From assembly GCF_023073315.1 (NCBI RefSeq), contig NZ_JADPJH010000037.1:167299-231298 (forward strand): DNA of 64,000 nucleotides. Reading direction: 5' to 3'. The translations under genes were made by a program, and so were the position numbers. Shown in pieces: positions 1 to 7,603 of this stretch. This DNA comes from Bradyrhizobium sp. 1 (lineage in GTDB: Bacteria > Pseudomonadota > Alphaproteobacteria > Rhizobiales > Xanthobacteraceae). The notes under the pieces are model-generated. The model did no database searches and was not told the origin of the DNA. It worked only from the letters and a program-made list of their open reading frames with translations. Positions within the stretch are counted from its first letter, which is position 1. Every line of letters begins with the position of its first letter.

Positions 1-405
1 GACGGGGATCTTCAGGATCCGCAAATGGAAGCCGCCGGCGCCGAGCGGCGTGGTGCGATAGGGCAGGTCGGTATGGCTGGTGGCGAAGCTGCCATTGGCG
101 ATCGCGAAGTCGCTGCCGCGCATGCCGCCGAACCAGCCGCCGCTGCCGAGCTGCTGGTAGACGCAAATGCTGTCGCCAGGCGCGTAGGCGATGTCGGAGG
201 TGCTGCGCTCGACCGTGTAATGCGAGGCCTTCAGCTCGACGAGGCCGCCGCCGCCGAGCTGGCGCAGCGAAAATTCGCCGTAGAAGTCCGCGCGCCGTTC
301 GCGCTCGAGTTCGGCCGTGACGCCGAACAGGCCCTTGGACCGGACCTCGCGCCAATAATCGAAGCGGTCATGAGGTTCGACTTCGTCAGTACACCAGCGA
401 TACAC
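1..405 (-). CDS. AraC-family transcriptional regulator, N-terminal part (runs off window)
   Basis: Reading the minus strand from a GTG at 405 gives an open frame of 135 codons to the window edge, beginning VYRWCTDEVEPHDRFDYWRE. The F-x-x-WRE motif, followed by a beta-rich stretch with GDSICVYQQL and a glycine-rich loop, is typical of the AraC-binding-like sensor domain of AraC/XylS regulators. The helix-turn-helix part would lie beyond the left edge. A purine-rich run (GGGGGG) precedes the GTG; in-frame TTG upstream is an alternative start. The plus-strand frame over the same DNA has alanine/arginine-rich shadow composition. Ligand and targets cannot be told. Confidence 0.7.
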   Translation of the reverse strand, partial: MYRWCTDEVEPHDRFDYWREVRSKGLFGVTAELERERRADFYGEFSLRQLGGGGLVELKASHYTVERSTSDIAYAPGDSICVYQQLGSGGWFGGMRGSDFAIANGSFATSHTDLPYRTTPLGAGGFHLRILKIPV

Positions 406-606
406 GGCAGCCCCCCGCTTGCAGCGCAATTGCCCTAGAAAGAGCAGATTCCGGCGGAATCTGCCATAGGCCAGATGATGGAACCGACGGCTGCGAGCGT
501 TGAACCCTCGCTATGGCTGGACCGACTATCATCAACGGCGGAGGGTTCCAATGAACCACTGTTCGAGGGAACCGGCACCAGGCCGATCTGCAACGGGAAT
601 TTCGCG

Positions 607-2130
607 ATGACGCTTCGGCTTTTTAGAATTCTGGCGGCGCTCGGCCTGGCAACGAGCCTGTGTGGCTTCGCGCTTCCCGCTCATGCCGCAAAGCGCGTCG
701 CGCTCGTGGTCGGCAACAACGATTACAGGAACGTCCCAAAACTGCTCAAGGCCGTCAACGACGCGCGCACCATGGGCGATACGTTGAAGCAGCTCGGCTT
801 CTCGGTGATGGTCGCCGAGAACCAGAGCCGGCAGCAATTTTCCGAGACGCTGCTCGCGTTCGACAGGGCGATCGAGCCCGGCGACACCGCGTTCTTCTTC
901 TATGCCGGCCACGGCTTCGAGATCGCGGGCCAGAACTATCTGCTGCCGACCGACGTGCCGGCTGCGATCGAAGGGCAGGAAGAGCTGGTGCGCGATGCCT
1001 CGATCCTCGCCGACCGCATCGTCGAACGTCTTCAGAACAAGAAGGCGCGGACCTCGATCCTGGTGTTCGACGCCTGCCGCAACAATCCGTTCGAACGTTC
1101 CGGCACGCGCGCGGTCGCCGGCGGCGGCGGGCTCGCGCCGATGACGCAGCTGCCGGAAGGCGTGTTCTCGGTTTTCTCCGCAGGGCCCCGCCAGACCGCG
1201 CTCGATCGCCTCTCCAACGACGATGCCAATCCCAATTCGGTGTTCACGCGCACCTTCGCCAAGGAGCTGCTCCAGCCGGGCGAAAATCTCGTGCAGGTGG
1301 CGCAGCGCACCCGCCGTCTCGTCAGCGAGATGGCCGACACCGTCAAGCACAGGCAGGTGCCGGTTTATTTCGACCAGATGGTCGACGACGTCTTCCTCAG
1401 CGGCATCGCCAAGGACACGGCCACGGCTGCTGCGCGTCCCGCAGATCCGCCGCCGCAGAAGCTCGCGGCGCTGCCGCCGGTGTCGGTGCCGCGCGTGCCG
1501 AAGGAAGAAACCACCAATGCGCCGATCGCCAGCTTCTCGCGGCACAATGGTGGCTGGAGCGTGGTGTTCTCCTTCGCCGATCCGACGATCGGCATTTCCT
1601 GGCGCATGGCCGGCAACGGCGATTTCCGCGAAACCGGTTTCATCGATACGCTCGATCCGCGCACGCGCAAGCGGATGCCGAACCCGTCGATCGAATTGCC
1701 GCCGGACGCTGTAGCCGGCACCATCGAGGTCCGCTATGTCGACCAGACCGGCGACATGCAGGGGCCGTTCCCGATCAGGTTCGATCCCGAGGCCGCGTTG
1801 ATCCGCGACCAGCGCAAGATCCTCGACATGACCGCGACGAGCTGGTTGTCATTCCGCGAGTTCAACGGGCTGCTGGTCTACTACACGCACCTCGTGTCCT
1901 ACCGCTGCGCGATCCGGGAGGTGCGCATCGGCATCGACAGTGCGGTTCCCAACCAGGTGCTGAAGATGCCGGGCTGTGACATGCGCGATCCCAGCGCGAT
2001 CAGCGCCGGCATGCCGCTCTACATGAAACTCGCCCCGGCTACCCAGTTCGTCTCGGTGGAACTGACCTATCGCGATGGCAGCGTGTCGGAGATCAAGAGT
2101 TTCCGCACAATGAACCGCAGCAACAACTGA
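607..2130 (+). CDS. Secreted caspase-like (peptidase C14) protein
   Basis: About 507 aa from the ATG at 607, chosen because it opens a clean signal peptide (MTLRLFRILAALGLATSLCG then ALPAHA). The caspase fold starts at about residue 29 (KRVALVVGNNDY). The catalytic dyad is visible: His about 102 in FYAGHG and Cys about 157 in VFDACRNNPF. The domain ends near residue 300; a Pro/Ala-rich linker follows, then a beta-rich C-terminal region of about 180 aa of unknown function. Bacterial caspase-homologue peptidases of this type are common in rhizobia; substrates are unknown. Export to periplasm is inferred from the signal peptide. A longer in-frame start at 475 would bury the signal peptide and is rejected. 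Confidence 0.85.
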   Translation: MTLRLFRILAALGLATSLCGFALPAHAAKRVALVVGNNDYRNVPKLLKAVNDARTMGDTLKQLGFSVMVAENQSRQQFSETLLAFDRAIEPGDTAFFFYAGHGFEIAGQNYLLPTDVPAAIEGQEELVRDASILADRIVERLQNKKARTSILVFDACRNNPFERSGTRAVAGGGGLAPMTQLPEGVFSVFSAGPRQTALDRLSNDDANPNSVFTRTFAKELLQPGENLVQVAQRTRRLVSEMADTVKHRQVPVYFDQMVDDVFLSGIAKDTATAAARPADPPPQKLAALPPVSVPRVPKEETTNAPIASFSRHNGGWSVVFSFADPTIGISWRMAGNGDFRETGFIDTLDPRTRKRMPNPSIELPPDAVAGTIEVRYVDQTGDMQGPFPIRFDPEAALIRDQRKILDMTATSWLSFREFNGLLVYYTHLVSYRCAIREVRIGIDSAVPNQVLKMPGCDMRDPSAISAGMPLYMKLAPATQFVSVELTYRDGSVSEIKSFRTMNRSNN

Positions 2131-2243
2131 TGTCCGCCATCGTCGGGCGTCTCGCTTTTGCCAAGCTAACGCCCCGTGCTTTCCATGTTGCTGTCGGCTG
2201 GCTGCAACATTCCTGCGACATACTTCGTTCTCGGAGGTGATGC

Positions 2244-2438
2244 ATGTCGGATGTAGCTAATCAAGCAAGCCTGAACGCGGACATCGCGACCGGGGAAATC
2301 GGCGTCGAGAAGACACCGATCCGCGAGCGTGCCTTTGCCGGCGCCTATCTGACGATTGTCGGCGTCGCAATGATCGGCTGGCTCTATGTCATCACCCGCG
2401 CGACGCTCGGCGTCGTCAGCTGGATGATCTCAGGCTGA
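2244..2438 (+). CDS. Small single-pass membrane protein
   Basis: 64 aa, ATG preceded by a strong Shine-Dalgarno (GGAGGTG, spacing about 4). Residues 1-30 are polar and acidic/basic mixed; residues about 31-58 (GAYLTIVGVAMIGWLYVITRA) form one membrane helix. No recognised domain. It converges with a 29-aa membrane ORF on the other strand, leaving only 11 bp between stops. Function unknown. Confidence 0.7.
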   Translation: MSDVANQASLNADIATGEIGVEKTPIRERAFAGAYLTIVGVAMIGWLYVITRATLGVVSWMISG

Positions 2439-2449
2439 AGTGCCGCCAG

Positions 2450-2539
2450 CTAGATTGCTGCCAGCAGTTGGCTGATCTTGATCACCGCGCAGATGATCAT
2501 ACCCCACAGCGCGAAGTTGATCTGCAACGCCTCAGTCAT
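2450..2539 (-). CDS. Predicted 29-aa membrane peptide
   Basis: Minus-strand ORF starting ATGACTGAGGCG, encoding MTEALQINFALWGMIICAVI plus KISQLLAAI. Nearly the whole peptide is one hydrophobic helix. A Shine-Dalgarno-like GGTGGGGA lies 5 nt before the ATG. Too short for routine gene calling. Composition (one continuous transmembrane helix after a short polar N-terminus) and the ribosome site support a real small protein; without homologues this stays tentative. Confidence 0.5.
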   Translation of the reverse strand: MTEALQINFALWGMIICAVIKISQLLAAI

Positions 2540-2845
2540 GGCATTCCCCACCTGGTTCCTCTTAGAGACGCGTTCTTTGAGCGACGCGATCTTCTATGGC
2601 GATACAACTTTTAATCTCGCCTCTGATTTGAGTCGAATCTTAGGCGAAGCCCGTGGTCTGGAAAATCCCTGTGGCTACATCGCGCGTGCTGCGGGGCCGA
2701 TGGAACCGGAAGTTCCGCGGCTGCGTCGGATCGGCCGGTTCCCAGTTCCGATAATCCTGGACGCCCCCAGATTCGGACTGCGATCGACCGGAACTGGCGT
2801 TAGGATCGTCGGCATGTCCAAGCGACAGGGCGTATTGCAGCGGCA
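2540..2845. other. Intergenic region without a gene
   Basis: About 300 bp between the 29-aa minus ORF and the FAD monooxygenase. Frames in it on both strands have arginine/serine-rich shadow composition and no ribosome sites. AT-rich patches around 2580-2640 could hold divergent promoters; no clear -35/-10 pair was identified. Confidence 0.4.
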
Positions 2846-4093
2846 ATGACATCCGAACAACGACCGAACGGGACGACAAAGGTCCGCTGCTGCATCGTCG
2901 GCGGCGGGCCTGCCGGCATGATGCTCGGCTATCTACTGGGGCGTGCCGGCATCGATGTCGCGGTGTTGGAGAAGCATGCGGATTTCTTCCGCGACTTTCG
3001 CGGCGACACCGTGCATCCCTCGACGCTCCAGGTGATGGACGAGCTCGGCCTGATCGAGGGCTTCCTGAAGCTGCCGCATCAGCGCTTGCAGAAGATGGAC
3101 GGCCTGTTCGGGGGCACGCCGGTGCGAATCGCCGATCTGAGCCGGCTCCACACCAAGTACCCGTTCATCGCCTTCATGCCGCAATGGGATTTTCTGAATT
3201 TCCTTCGCGAGGCAGGCCAACGCTTTGCCTCACTCAAGGTGATGATGAACACGGAAGCCGTCGACCTGATCCGCCGCGGCGAAACGATCGCCGGAGTCCG
3301 GGCCAAGACGCCGGACGGCATCGTCGACATCGAGGCGGATCTCACCATCGCCTGCGACGGCCGGCATTCGACCGTCCGCGAGCGGGCGGGTCTCGCGGTT
3401 GAGGAGATTGGTGCGCCGATGGACGTGCTCTGGTTCCGCGTCGGCCGCAAAGCTGATGAGACCGAGAATTTGTTCGCGCGCGTCGAGCCCGGCAAGATGA
3501 TGGTCACCTTCGACCGCGGCGACTATTGGCAATGCGCCTATGTCATTGCCAAGGGACAATACGATGCGGTGAAGGCGAGGGGGCTGCAGGCGCTGCGCGA
3601 CGACGTCGTGCGCATGGCGCCGATCCTTCGATCCGGCATTGCCGACGTGAAGAGCTTTGACGATGCCAAGCTGCTCACCGTCGCGATCAATCGCCTCAAG
3701 CGCTGGACGCGGCCGGGCCTGCTTTGCATTGGCGATGCCGCGCATGCGATGTCGCCGGTCGGCGGCGTCGGCGTCAATCTCGCCGTGCAGGATGCGGTCG
3801 CGACCGCGAACCTGCTCGCCGACAAGCTTCTGCACGGCTGTCCCTCCGAGGAGGAGCTCGATGCCGTGCGCCGCCGGCGCGAGTTCCCGGTGAAGATGAC
3901 GCAGGCGATGCAAGTGGTCGTGCAGAACAACATCATCAGCGGCGCCTTGCAGGGCGAAGACCGGCCGCTGAAGGTGCCGCTGGTCGTGCGCCTGATCACC
4001 GCGCTGCCTTGGCTCCAGGGCATTCCGGCCCGCCTGCTTGCGCTCGGCGTGCGGCCCGAGCAGGTGCAGTCGAAGGCGGCGCCGGAATCGTGA
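2846..4093 (+). CDS. FAD-dependent monooxygenase (PHBH/UbiH-type)
   Basis: 415 aa class A flavoprotein. Visible motifs: the Rossmann dinucleotide loop CCIVGGGPAGMMLG (residues about 12-25), the DG motif CDGRHSTVRERAGL (about 168) and the GD motif GDAAHAMSPVGGVGVNLAVQD (about 297), in the order and spacing of the p-hydroxybenzoate hydroxylase family. The DTVHPSTLQVMDELGL segment matches aromatic-ring hydroxylases that use NAD(P)H and O2. Cytoplasmic; substrate unknown. It stands alone, so no pathway context helps. The start is the first ATG of the frame and lies 6 aa before the basic stretch leading into the Rossmann fold. Confidence 0.88.
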   Translation: MTSEQRPNGTTKVRCCIVGGGPAGMMLGYLLGRAGIDVAVLEKHADFFRDFRGDTVHPSTLQVMDELGLIEGFLKLPHQRLQKMDGLFGGTPVRIADLSRLHTKYPFIAFMPQWDFLNFLREAGQRFASLKVMMNTEAVDLIRRGETIAGVRAKTPDGIVDIEADLTIACDGRHSTVRERAGLAVEEIGAPMDVLWFRVGRKADETENLFARVEPGKMMVTFDRGDYWQCAYVIAKGQYDAVKARGLQALRDDVVRMAPILRSGIADVKSFDDAKLLTVAINRLKRWTRPGLLCIGDAAHAMSPVGGVGVNLAVQDAVATANLLADKLLHGCPSEEELDAVRRRREFPVKMTQAMQVVVQNNIISGALQGEDRPLKVPLVVRLITALPWLQGIPARLLALGVRPEQVQSKAAPES

Positions 4094-4272
4094 CGCTACA
4101 ATTCAGTAGGGATAATGCCGCGTTAAATCATGTGCGGTGCGTTGCGCGCGTGCAACAGCGCAAACGGATTCAAGGCGCGCGATCTGCCAATCCGGCGTCT
4201 TAACTTTCTTGATTCAAATTTGAGTAAGAACTGCGTGTGAGCGTGCACCCATCAAAGGACACGGGGTGTACC

Positions 4273-5040
4273 ATGCGTAACAAACTGATTGCCGCCTTCG
4301 CCTGCACGACCGCTCTGGTTTCGACTGGCGCTGCTTCCGCGGCCGATCTCGGTGCGCGCTACACGAAGGCGCCGGCCTATGCCGAGCCGCTGTTCAACTG
4401 GACCGGTTTCTATGTCGGCGGCCATATCGGTGGCGCCTGGACCAACGAGCAGTTCATCAACAACGGGACCGGCGCGCCGTTCGGCGACCTGGTTCCGGGC
4501 GAAGGTTTCCGTCAGCGCAAGTCAGGCATCATGGGCGGCGCCCAGATCGGCTACAACTGGCAGGCCAACAACTACGTGTTCGGCATGGAAGGCACCATCT
4601 CCGGCCTCGACAACAAGGGCACGGTCGCAAACACCGTGTTCGGCGCCGGTGACGACATATTCACCTGGCGTGCCAATGTGCTCGCGACCGTCGTCGGCCG
4701 CGCCGGCTTCGCCGTGCAGAACAATCTGTTCTATATCAAGGGCGGCTACGCTGGCGTGAACAACCGTCTCAACGTCAGCGACACCGTTGCCCCGGCGACG
4801 GGCTCGGGCGGTCAGACCCACTGGGCCAACGGCTGGACCGTCGGCGCCGGCTGGGAATACGGCATCACCCGCAACTGGATCGTCGGCCTCGAATACAACT
4901 ACGCGGCCTTCGGCGGCCAGACCTATCAGCTCGGCGGCACCTCGGGTAACTACACCTTCGATGCCAAGCCGCGTGACATCCAGTGGGCTGTCGTGCGCGC
5001 GAGCTACAAGTTCGACGCGCCAGTCATCGCGCGCTACTGA
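4273..5040 (+). CDS. Outer-membrane beta-barrel protein (Omp25/RopB-like), paralogue 1
   Basis: 255 aa from ATG 4273; this start gives a signal peptide (MRNKLIAAFACTTALVSTGA-ASA). The mature N-terminus AADLGARYTKAP and the FNWTGFYVGGHIGG strand that follows are signatures of the 8-stranded OmpA/Omp25-like barrels abundant in rhizobia. The protein ends in an aromatic residue (VIARY), as outer-membrane barrels do for BAM recognition. First of four paralogues in the window. An upstream in-frame GTG (4237) is less likely because it precedes the signal peptide by 12 aa. Confidence 0.88.
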   Translation: MRNKLIAAFACTTALVSTGAASAADLGARYTKAPAYAEPLFNWTGFYVGGHIGGAWTNEQFINNGTGAPFGDLVPGEGFRQRKSGIMGGAQIGYNWQANNYVFGMEGTISGLDNKGTVANTVFGAGDDIFTWRANVLATVVGRAGFAVQNNLFYIKGGYAGVNNRLNVSDTVAPATGSGGQTHWANGWTVGAGWEYGITRNWIVGLEYNYAAFGGQTYQLGGTSGNYTFDAKPRDIQWAVVRASYKFDAPVIARY

Positions 5041-5088
5041 GCAACGAAAGACCAATCGGCAAAAAGACCATCACTGCCAAAATTCAAA

Positions 5089-5118
5089 AGCCCCGGCTTG
5101 GTCCGGGGCTTCTTTTTT
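5089..5118. terminator. Intrinsic terminator between convergent beta-barrel genes
   Basis: Perfect 8-bp stem AGCCCCGG / CCGGGGCT (5089-5096 and 5103-5110), 6-nt loop, followed on the plus strand by TCTTTTTT. An A-rich run precedes it, so it can also act on the minus strand for the beta-barrel gene ending at 5218. Confidence 0.85.
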
Positions 5119-5217
5119 GTGCCGCGTGAGAGCGGCTCAGTCCATCGTCCGCAGAGGCTCGATTCCCACGCGCCCAGTCCGAAACTGCAACGGCCTCGGA
5201 GGGCGAGCGTGGATGCG

Positions 5218-6066
5218 TCAGTACTTGGCAACGATCGCCGAGGGACCGAACTTGTAGTTGACCGTCACGCGGGCCATGTCCTCGACAAAGCGCTGACTTG
5301 CCGTGATCGTCGTCGCCGTGAAAAAGCCGGTGGTCGAAGTGGCGGTCACAGACGACCGCCCGAGATCGACGTGCAGATACTCGATGCCGACGTTCCATTG
5401 GCCAATCGCCTTCGAGACGCCAGCCCCGGCGCTCCAACCAACCTTAGTCTCCGATTGGCTGCCGGCGAAGCCTATGGTCGCCCCAGCGCATCCTACGCCG
5501 CCGGGGGTACAGACGAAACCGAGTGTGCTTTTGGCTTCGCCATAAGCAAGACCACCCGTGCCGTAGAACAGCCAGTCGTTGGCTGCAAAGCCGAGCTTGC
5601 CGCGGACGGTGCCGAACCAGTTGATTTTCGCCGACAGACTCTCGTCGGCGTTGCAGCAGGTCGAGGCTGGAGTGGAGACGGTCCGGCTGGCCTTGAAATC
5701 GGCGGCTTGAATGTCGGCCACAGCGCCGACGACCCAGGTGCCGAACTGCTTGTCGTAACCGATCTGCAGGCCTCCAAATACGCCGGAGGGCTTCAGATTC
5801 GGGTAGAGATTACCGCTGGGAAAGCCGGGAAATCCGGTCGTCAAAAAAGCTCCGAGTCCGGACCCGCCATCAATGACCGACATCGCTGGATCGGCGCGTT
5901 CGCCCCAACCATAGCCGACATTGCCGCCGACATAGAATCCCGTCCAGTCGTAGACCGCAGCAACCGCAGGTGGCGCTTTGGTGTAGGGGCGGGCCGCCAG
6001 ATCCGCGGCCTGGGCGCCGGTCAGTCCGAAAATGGTGATAGCTAATGCAGCCAGAAATCTTTTCAC
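5218..6066 (-). CDS. Outer-membrane beta-barrel protein, paralogue 2
   Basis: About 282 aa. The ATG at 6075 sits directly on the ribosome site (GGGGGAGG abuts it), so the GTG at 6066, 9 nt after the GGAGG, is the better start; it opens the signal peptide VKRFLAALAITIFGLTGAQA. The mature protein starts AADLAARPYTKAP and has the YDWTGFYVGGNVGYG strand; the C-terminus is AIVAKY. Same family as paralogues at 4273, 7604 and 14717. Two cysteines (CC, about residue 145) are unusual for the family. Likely structural or weak-porin role in the outer membrane. Confidence 0.86.
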   Translation of the reverse strand: MKRFLAALAITIFGLTGAQAADLAARPYTKAPPAVAAVYDWTGFYVGGNVGYGWGERADPAMSVIDGGSGLGAFLTTGFPGFPSGNLYPNLKPSGVFGGLQIGYDKQFGTWVVGAVADIQAADFKASRTVSTPASTCCNADESLSAKINWFGTVRGKLGFAANDWLFYGTGGLAYGEAKSTLGFVCTPGGVGCAGATIGFAGSQSETKVGWSAGAGVSKAIGQWNVGIEYLHVDLGRSSVTATSTTGFFTATTITASQRFVEDMARVTVNYKFGPSAIVAKY

Positions 6067-6180
6067 TGTGAACATCCTCCCCCTTGCGGCAATACGCGTC
6101 GGGCCGACGAAATCTCTGTTGTGGAACCTACGCCGCCTGACCCCTTCCGGCTATGGCGCCACGGACACACCCGAAGAGGG

Positions 6181-6209
6181 AATGGCCGGGCCGTCCCGGC
6201 TCGGCCATT
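6181..6209. repeat. Hairpin downstream of SDR gene
   Basis: Inverted repeat AATGGCCG / CGGCCATT (6181-6188 and 6202-6209) with further GC pairing inside the loop. It lies after the SDR gene on the minus strand but lacks a T-run, so it is at best a weak or Rho-assisted end. Confidence 0.4.
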
Positions 6210-6248
6210 TGTGACAAGGGAATTTGACGCGTCTTTCTCCGAATCAGT

Positions 6249-7019
6249 TCACGCCATCACCGAGAACCCGCCGTCGACGGGGATCGCGGTGCCGGTGACG
6301 AAATTGGACGCGGATGAGGCGAGGAACACCGCGATGCCGGCAAAATCGTCGATGTCACCCCAGCGTCCCGCGGGCGTGCGCGCCAGCACGCGCTCGTGCA
6401 ATCCCGAGACCTGCTTGCGCGCGCCACGGGTGAGGTCGGTGTCGATCCAGCCCGGCAGGATGGCGTTGACCTGGATGTTGTCGGGCGCCCAGGCATTGGC
6501 GCAGGCGCGGGTGTACTGCACGATGCCGCCCTTGCTCGCCGCATAGGCCGTGGCGAAGCTCGCACCGAAGATCGACATCATCGAGCCGATGTTGATCACC
6601 TTGCCGTTGCCGGACGCCTTCAGCGCCGGATAGGCCAGCTTCGAGCACAGGAAGGCGCTCGTGAGGTTGGTGTTGATCACCGTGTTCCACTCGTCGAGCT
6701 CGAGCTCGTGCGGCGGCTTGCGGATGCTCATCCCGGCATTGTTGATGAGGATGTCGATGCGGCCGAGATCCTTGACGACACGCTCGACCATCGCGGCGAT
6801 CGCCGCCTTGTCGGTCACGTCTGTGGTGACGGCGATCGCCTTGACGCCGCGCGCTTTGAGATCGGCGACGGCCGCGGCCGATTTGGCTTCGTTGCGTCCG
6901 ACCACGGCGATATCGGCGCCGGCGTCTGCGAGGCCATGAGCCAGGCCGAGCCCGATGCCGCCATTGCCTCCTGTGACGATCGCGACCTTGCCGCGGAGAT
7001 CGAACCGGTTGGATGTCAT
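6249..7019 (-). CDS. SDR-family oxidoreductase (gluconate 5-dehydrogenase/KduD-like)
   Basis: 256 aa classical short-chain dehydrogenase. NAD(P)-binding TGGNGGIG at residues about 15-22, NNAG at about 93, and the catalytic tetrad region with SMMSIF (Ser) and YAASKGG (Tyr/Lys). C-terminal GTAIPVDGGFSVMA is typical. The length and the LRGKVAIVTGG opening resemble 2-deoxy-gluconate or gluconate 5-dehydrogenases, but substrate is not determinable. The preceding gene for a 61-aa membrane protein is 21 bp upstream, suggesting co-transcription. Confidence 0.85.
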   Translation of the reverse strand: MTSNRFDLRGKVAIVTGGNGGIGLGLAHGLADAGADIAVVGRNEAKSAAAVADLKARGVKAIAVTTDVTDKAAIAAMVERVVKDLGRIDILINNAGMSIRKPPHELELDEWNTVINTNLTSAFLCSKLAYPALKASGNGKVINIGSMMSIFGASFATAYAASKGGIVQYTRACANAWAPDNIQVNAILPGWIDTDLTRGARKQVSGLHERVLARTPAGRWGDIDDFAGIAVFLASSASNFVTGTAIPVDGGFSVMA

Positions 7020-7040
7020 GCTTGTATTCCCTGGTTTCTT

Positions 7041-7226
7041 CTATTGGTTGCTCTGCCAGATCAGCACCAGCCCGAAGCCTGACATGGCGGCGCCGTAGCC
7101 GGCCCATTGCAGCTGGTTGACCATGAAGCTCGATCGCGGCCAGGGGACGGTGCCCGTGCCCTGGCCGATCCAGAGCAGCCCGACGGCGAGAGCAAACAGG
7201 CCTGCTACAAGCAGAAATCTGCGCAT
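7041..7226 (-). CDS. Small two-helix membrane protein
   Basis: 61 aa with two hydrophobic segments: residues about 3-22 (RFLLVAGLFALAVGLLWIGQ) and about 39-57 (LQWAGYGAAMSGFGLVLIW). A good Shine-Dalgarno (GGGGAGG) precedes the ATG by 6 nt. It is just upstream of the SDR gene on the same strand and probably in one transcript. No known domain; function unknown. Confidence 0.65.
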   Translation of the reverse strand: MRRFLLVAGLFALAVGLLWIGQGTGTVPWPRSSFMVNQLQWAGYGAAMSGFGLVLIWQSNQ

Positions 7227-7298
7227 GCATTCCTCCCCATTGGTCTGCTTCTGTCGCAGCCCACGGCTCGAATGATCGCCGCAGGTCGCGAAAACTTG

Positions 7299-7313
7299 CG
7301 GCTAGACTAGCCG
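7299..7313. promoter_or_regulatory. Palindrome upstream of the small membrane protein/SDR operon
   Basis: Perfect inverted repeat CGGCTA-GAC-TAGCCG, about 75-90 bp upstream of the start at 7226. Position and symmetry fit a repressor or activator site; no regulator is identified. Nearby (7355) a GGGAGG precedes a 17-codon ORF that is too short to judge. Confidence 0.35.
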
Positions 7314-7523
7314 TAGCTGCGGTTCAGATACAATGGCTGGGGATGCAGGACTGGCGGGAGGACTCATGTCCGTGCGCAAGACGACGCGCGGACTTAGAGG
7401 CTGCGGTTTGCCAAGTTGAGCGCGAGTAGGTCACAGTTGCTGGTTGGAGCGTAAGCGAAGCCGGTTTGGTGATGCGCGCCGGTCGCAAGATGCAAGCGTC
7501 AGCCGTTAAGGCACCGCACAACG

Positions 7524-7550
7524 AAAAAGCCCCGGACGATGCCGGGGCTT
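7524..7550 (-). terminator. Intrinsic terminator of beta-barrel paralogue 3
   Basis: Stem AAGCCCCGG / CCGGGGCTT (7527-7535 and 7542-7550) with a 6-nt loop. On the minus strand it is followed by TTTTTCG. It lies 55 bp past the stop of the gene at 7604. Confidence 0.85.
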
Positions 7551-7603
7551 TGACGTCTGAACTTGCGTTCGGATCAGTAGTTTTCAGCTCAGTACTTTGT
7601 AGC

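Noticed and set aside
25..438. Plus-strand 137-aa frame at the left edge
   Set aside because: Ala/Glu/Gly-rich shadow of the AraC-type gene read on the minus strand, which has a recognisable domain.
532..1545. 337-aa minus-strand frame over the caspase-like gene
   Set aside because: Arg/His/Gly-rich shadow frame; the plus-strand frame carries the catalytic motifs.
6073..6075. ATG start of beta-barrel paralogue 2
   Set aside because: Zero spacing to the Shine-Dalgarno; GTG 6066 is preferred.
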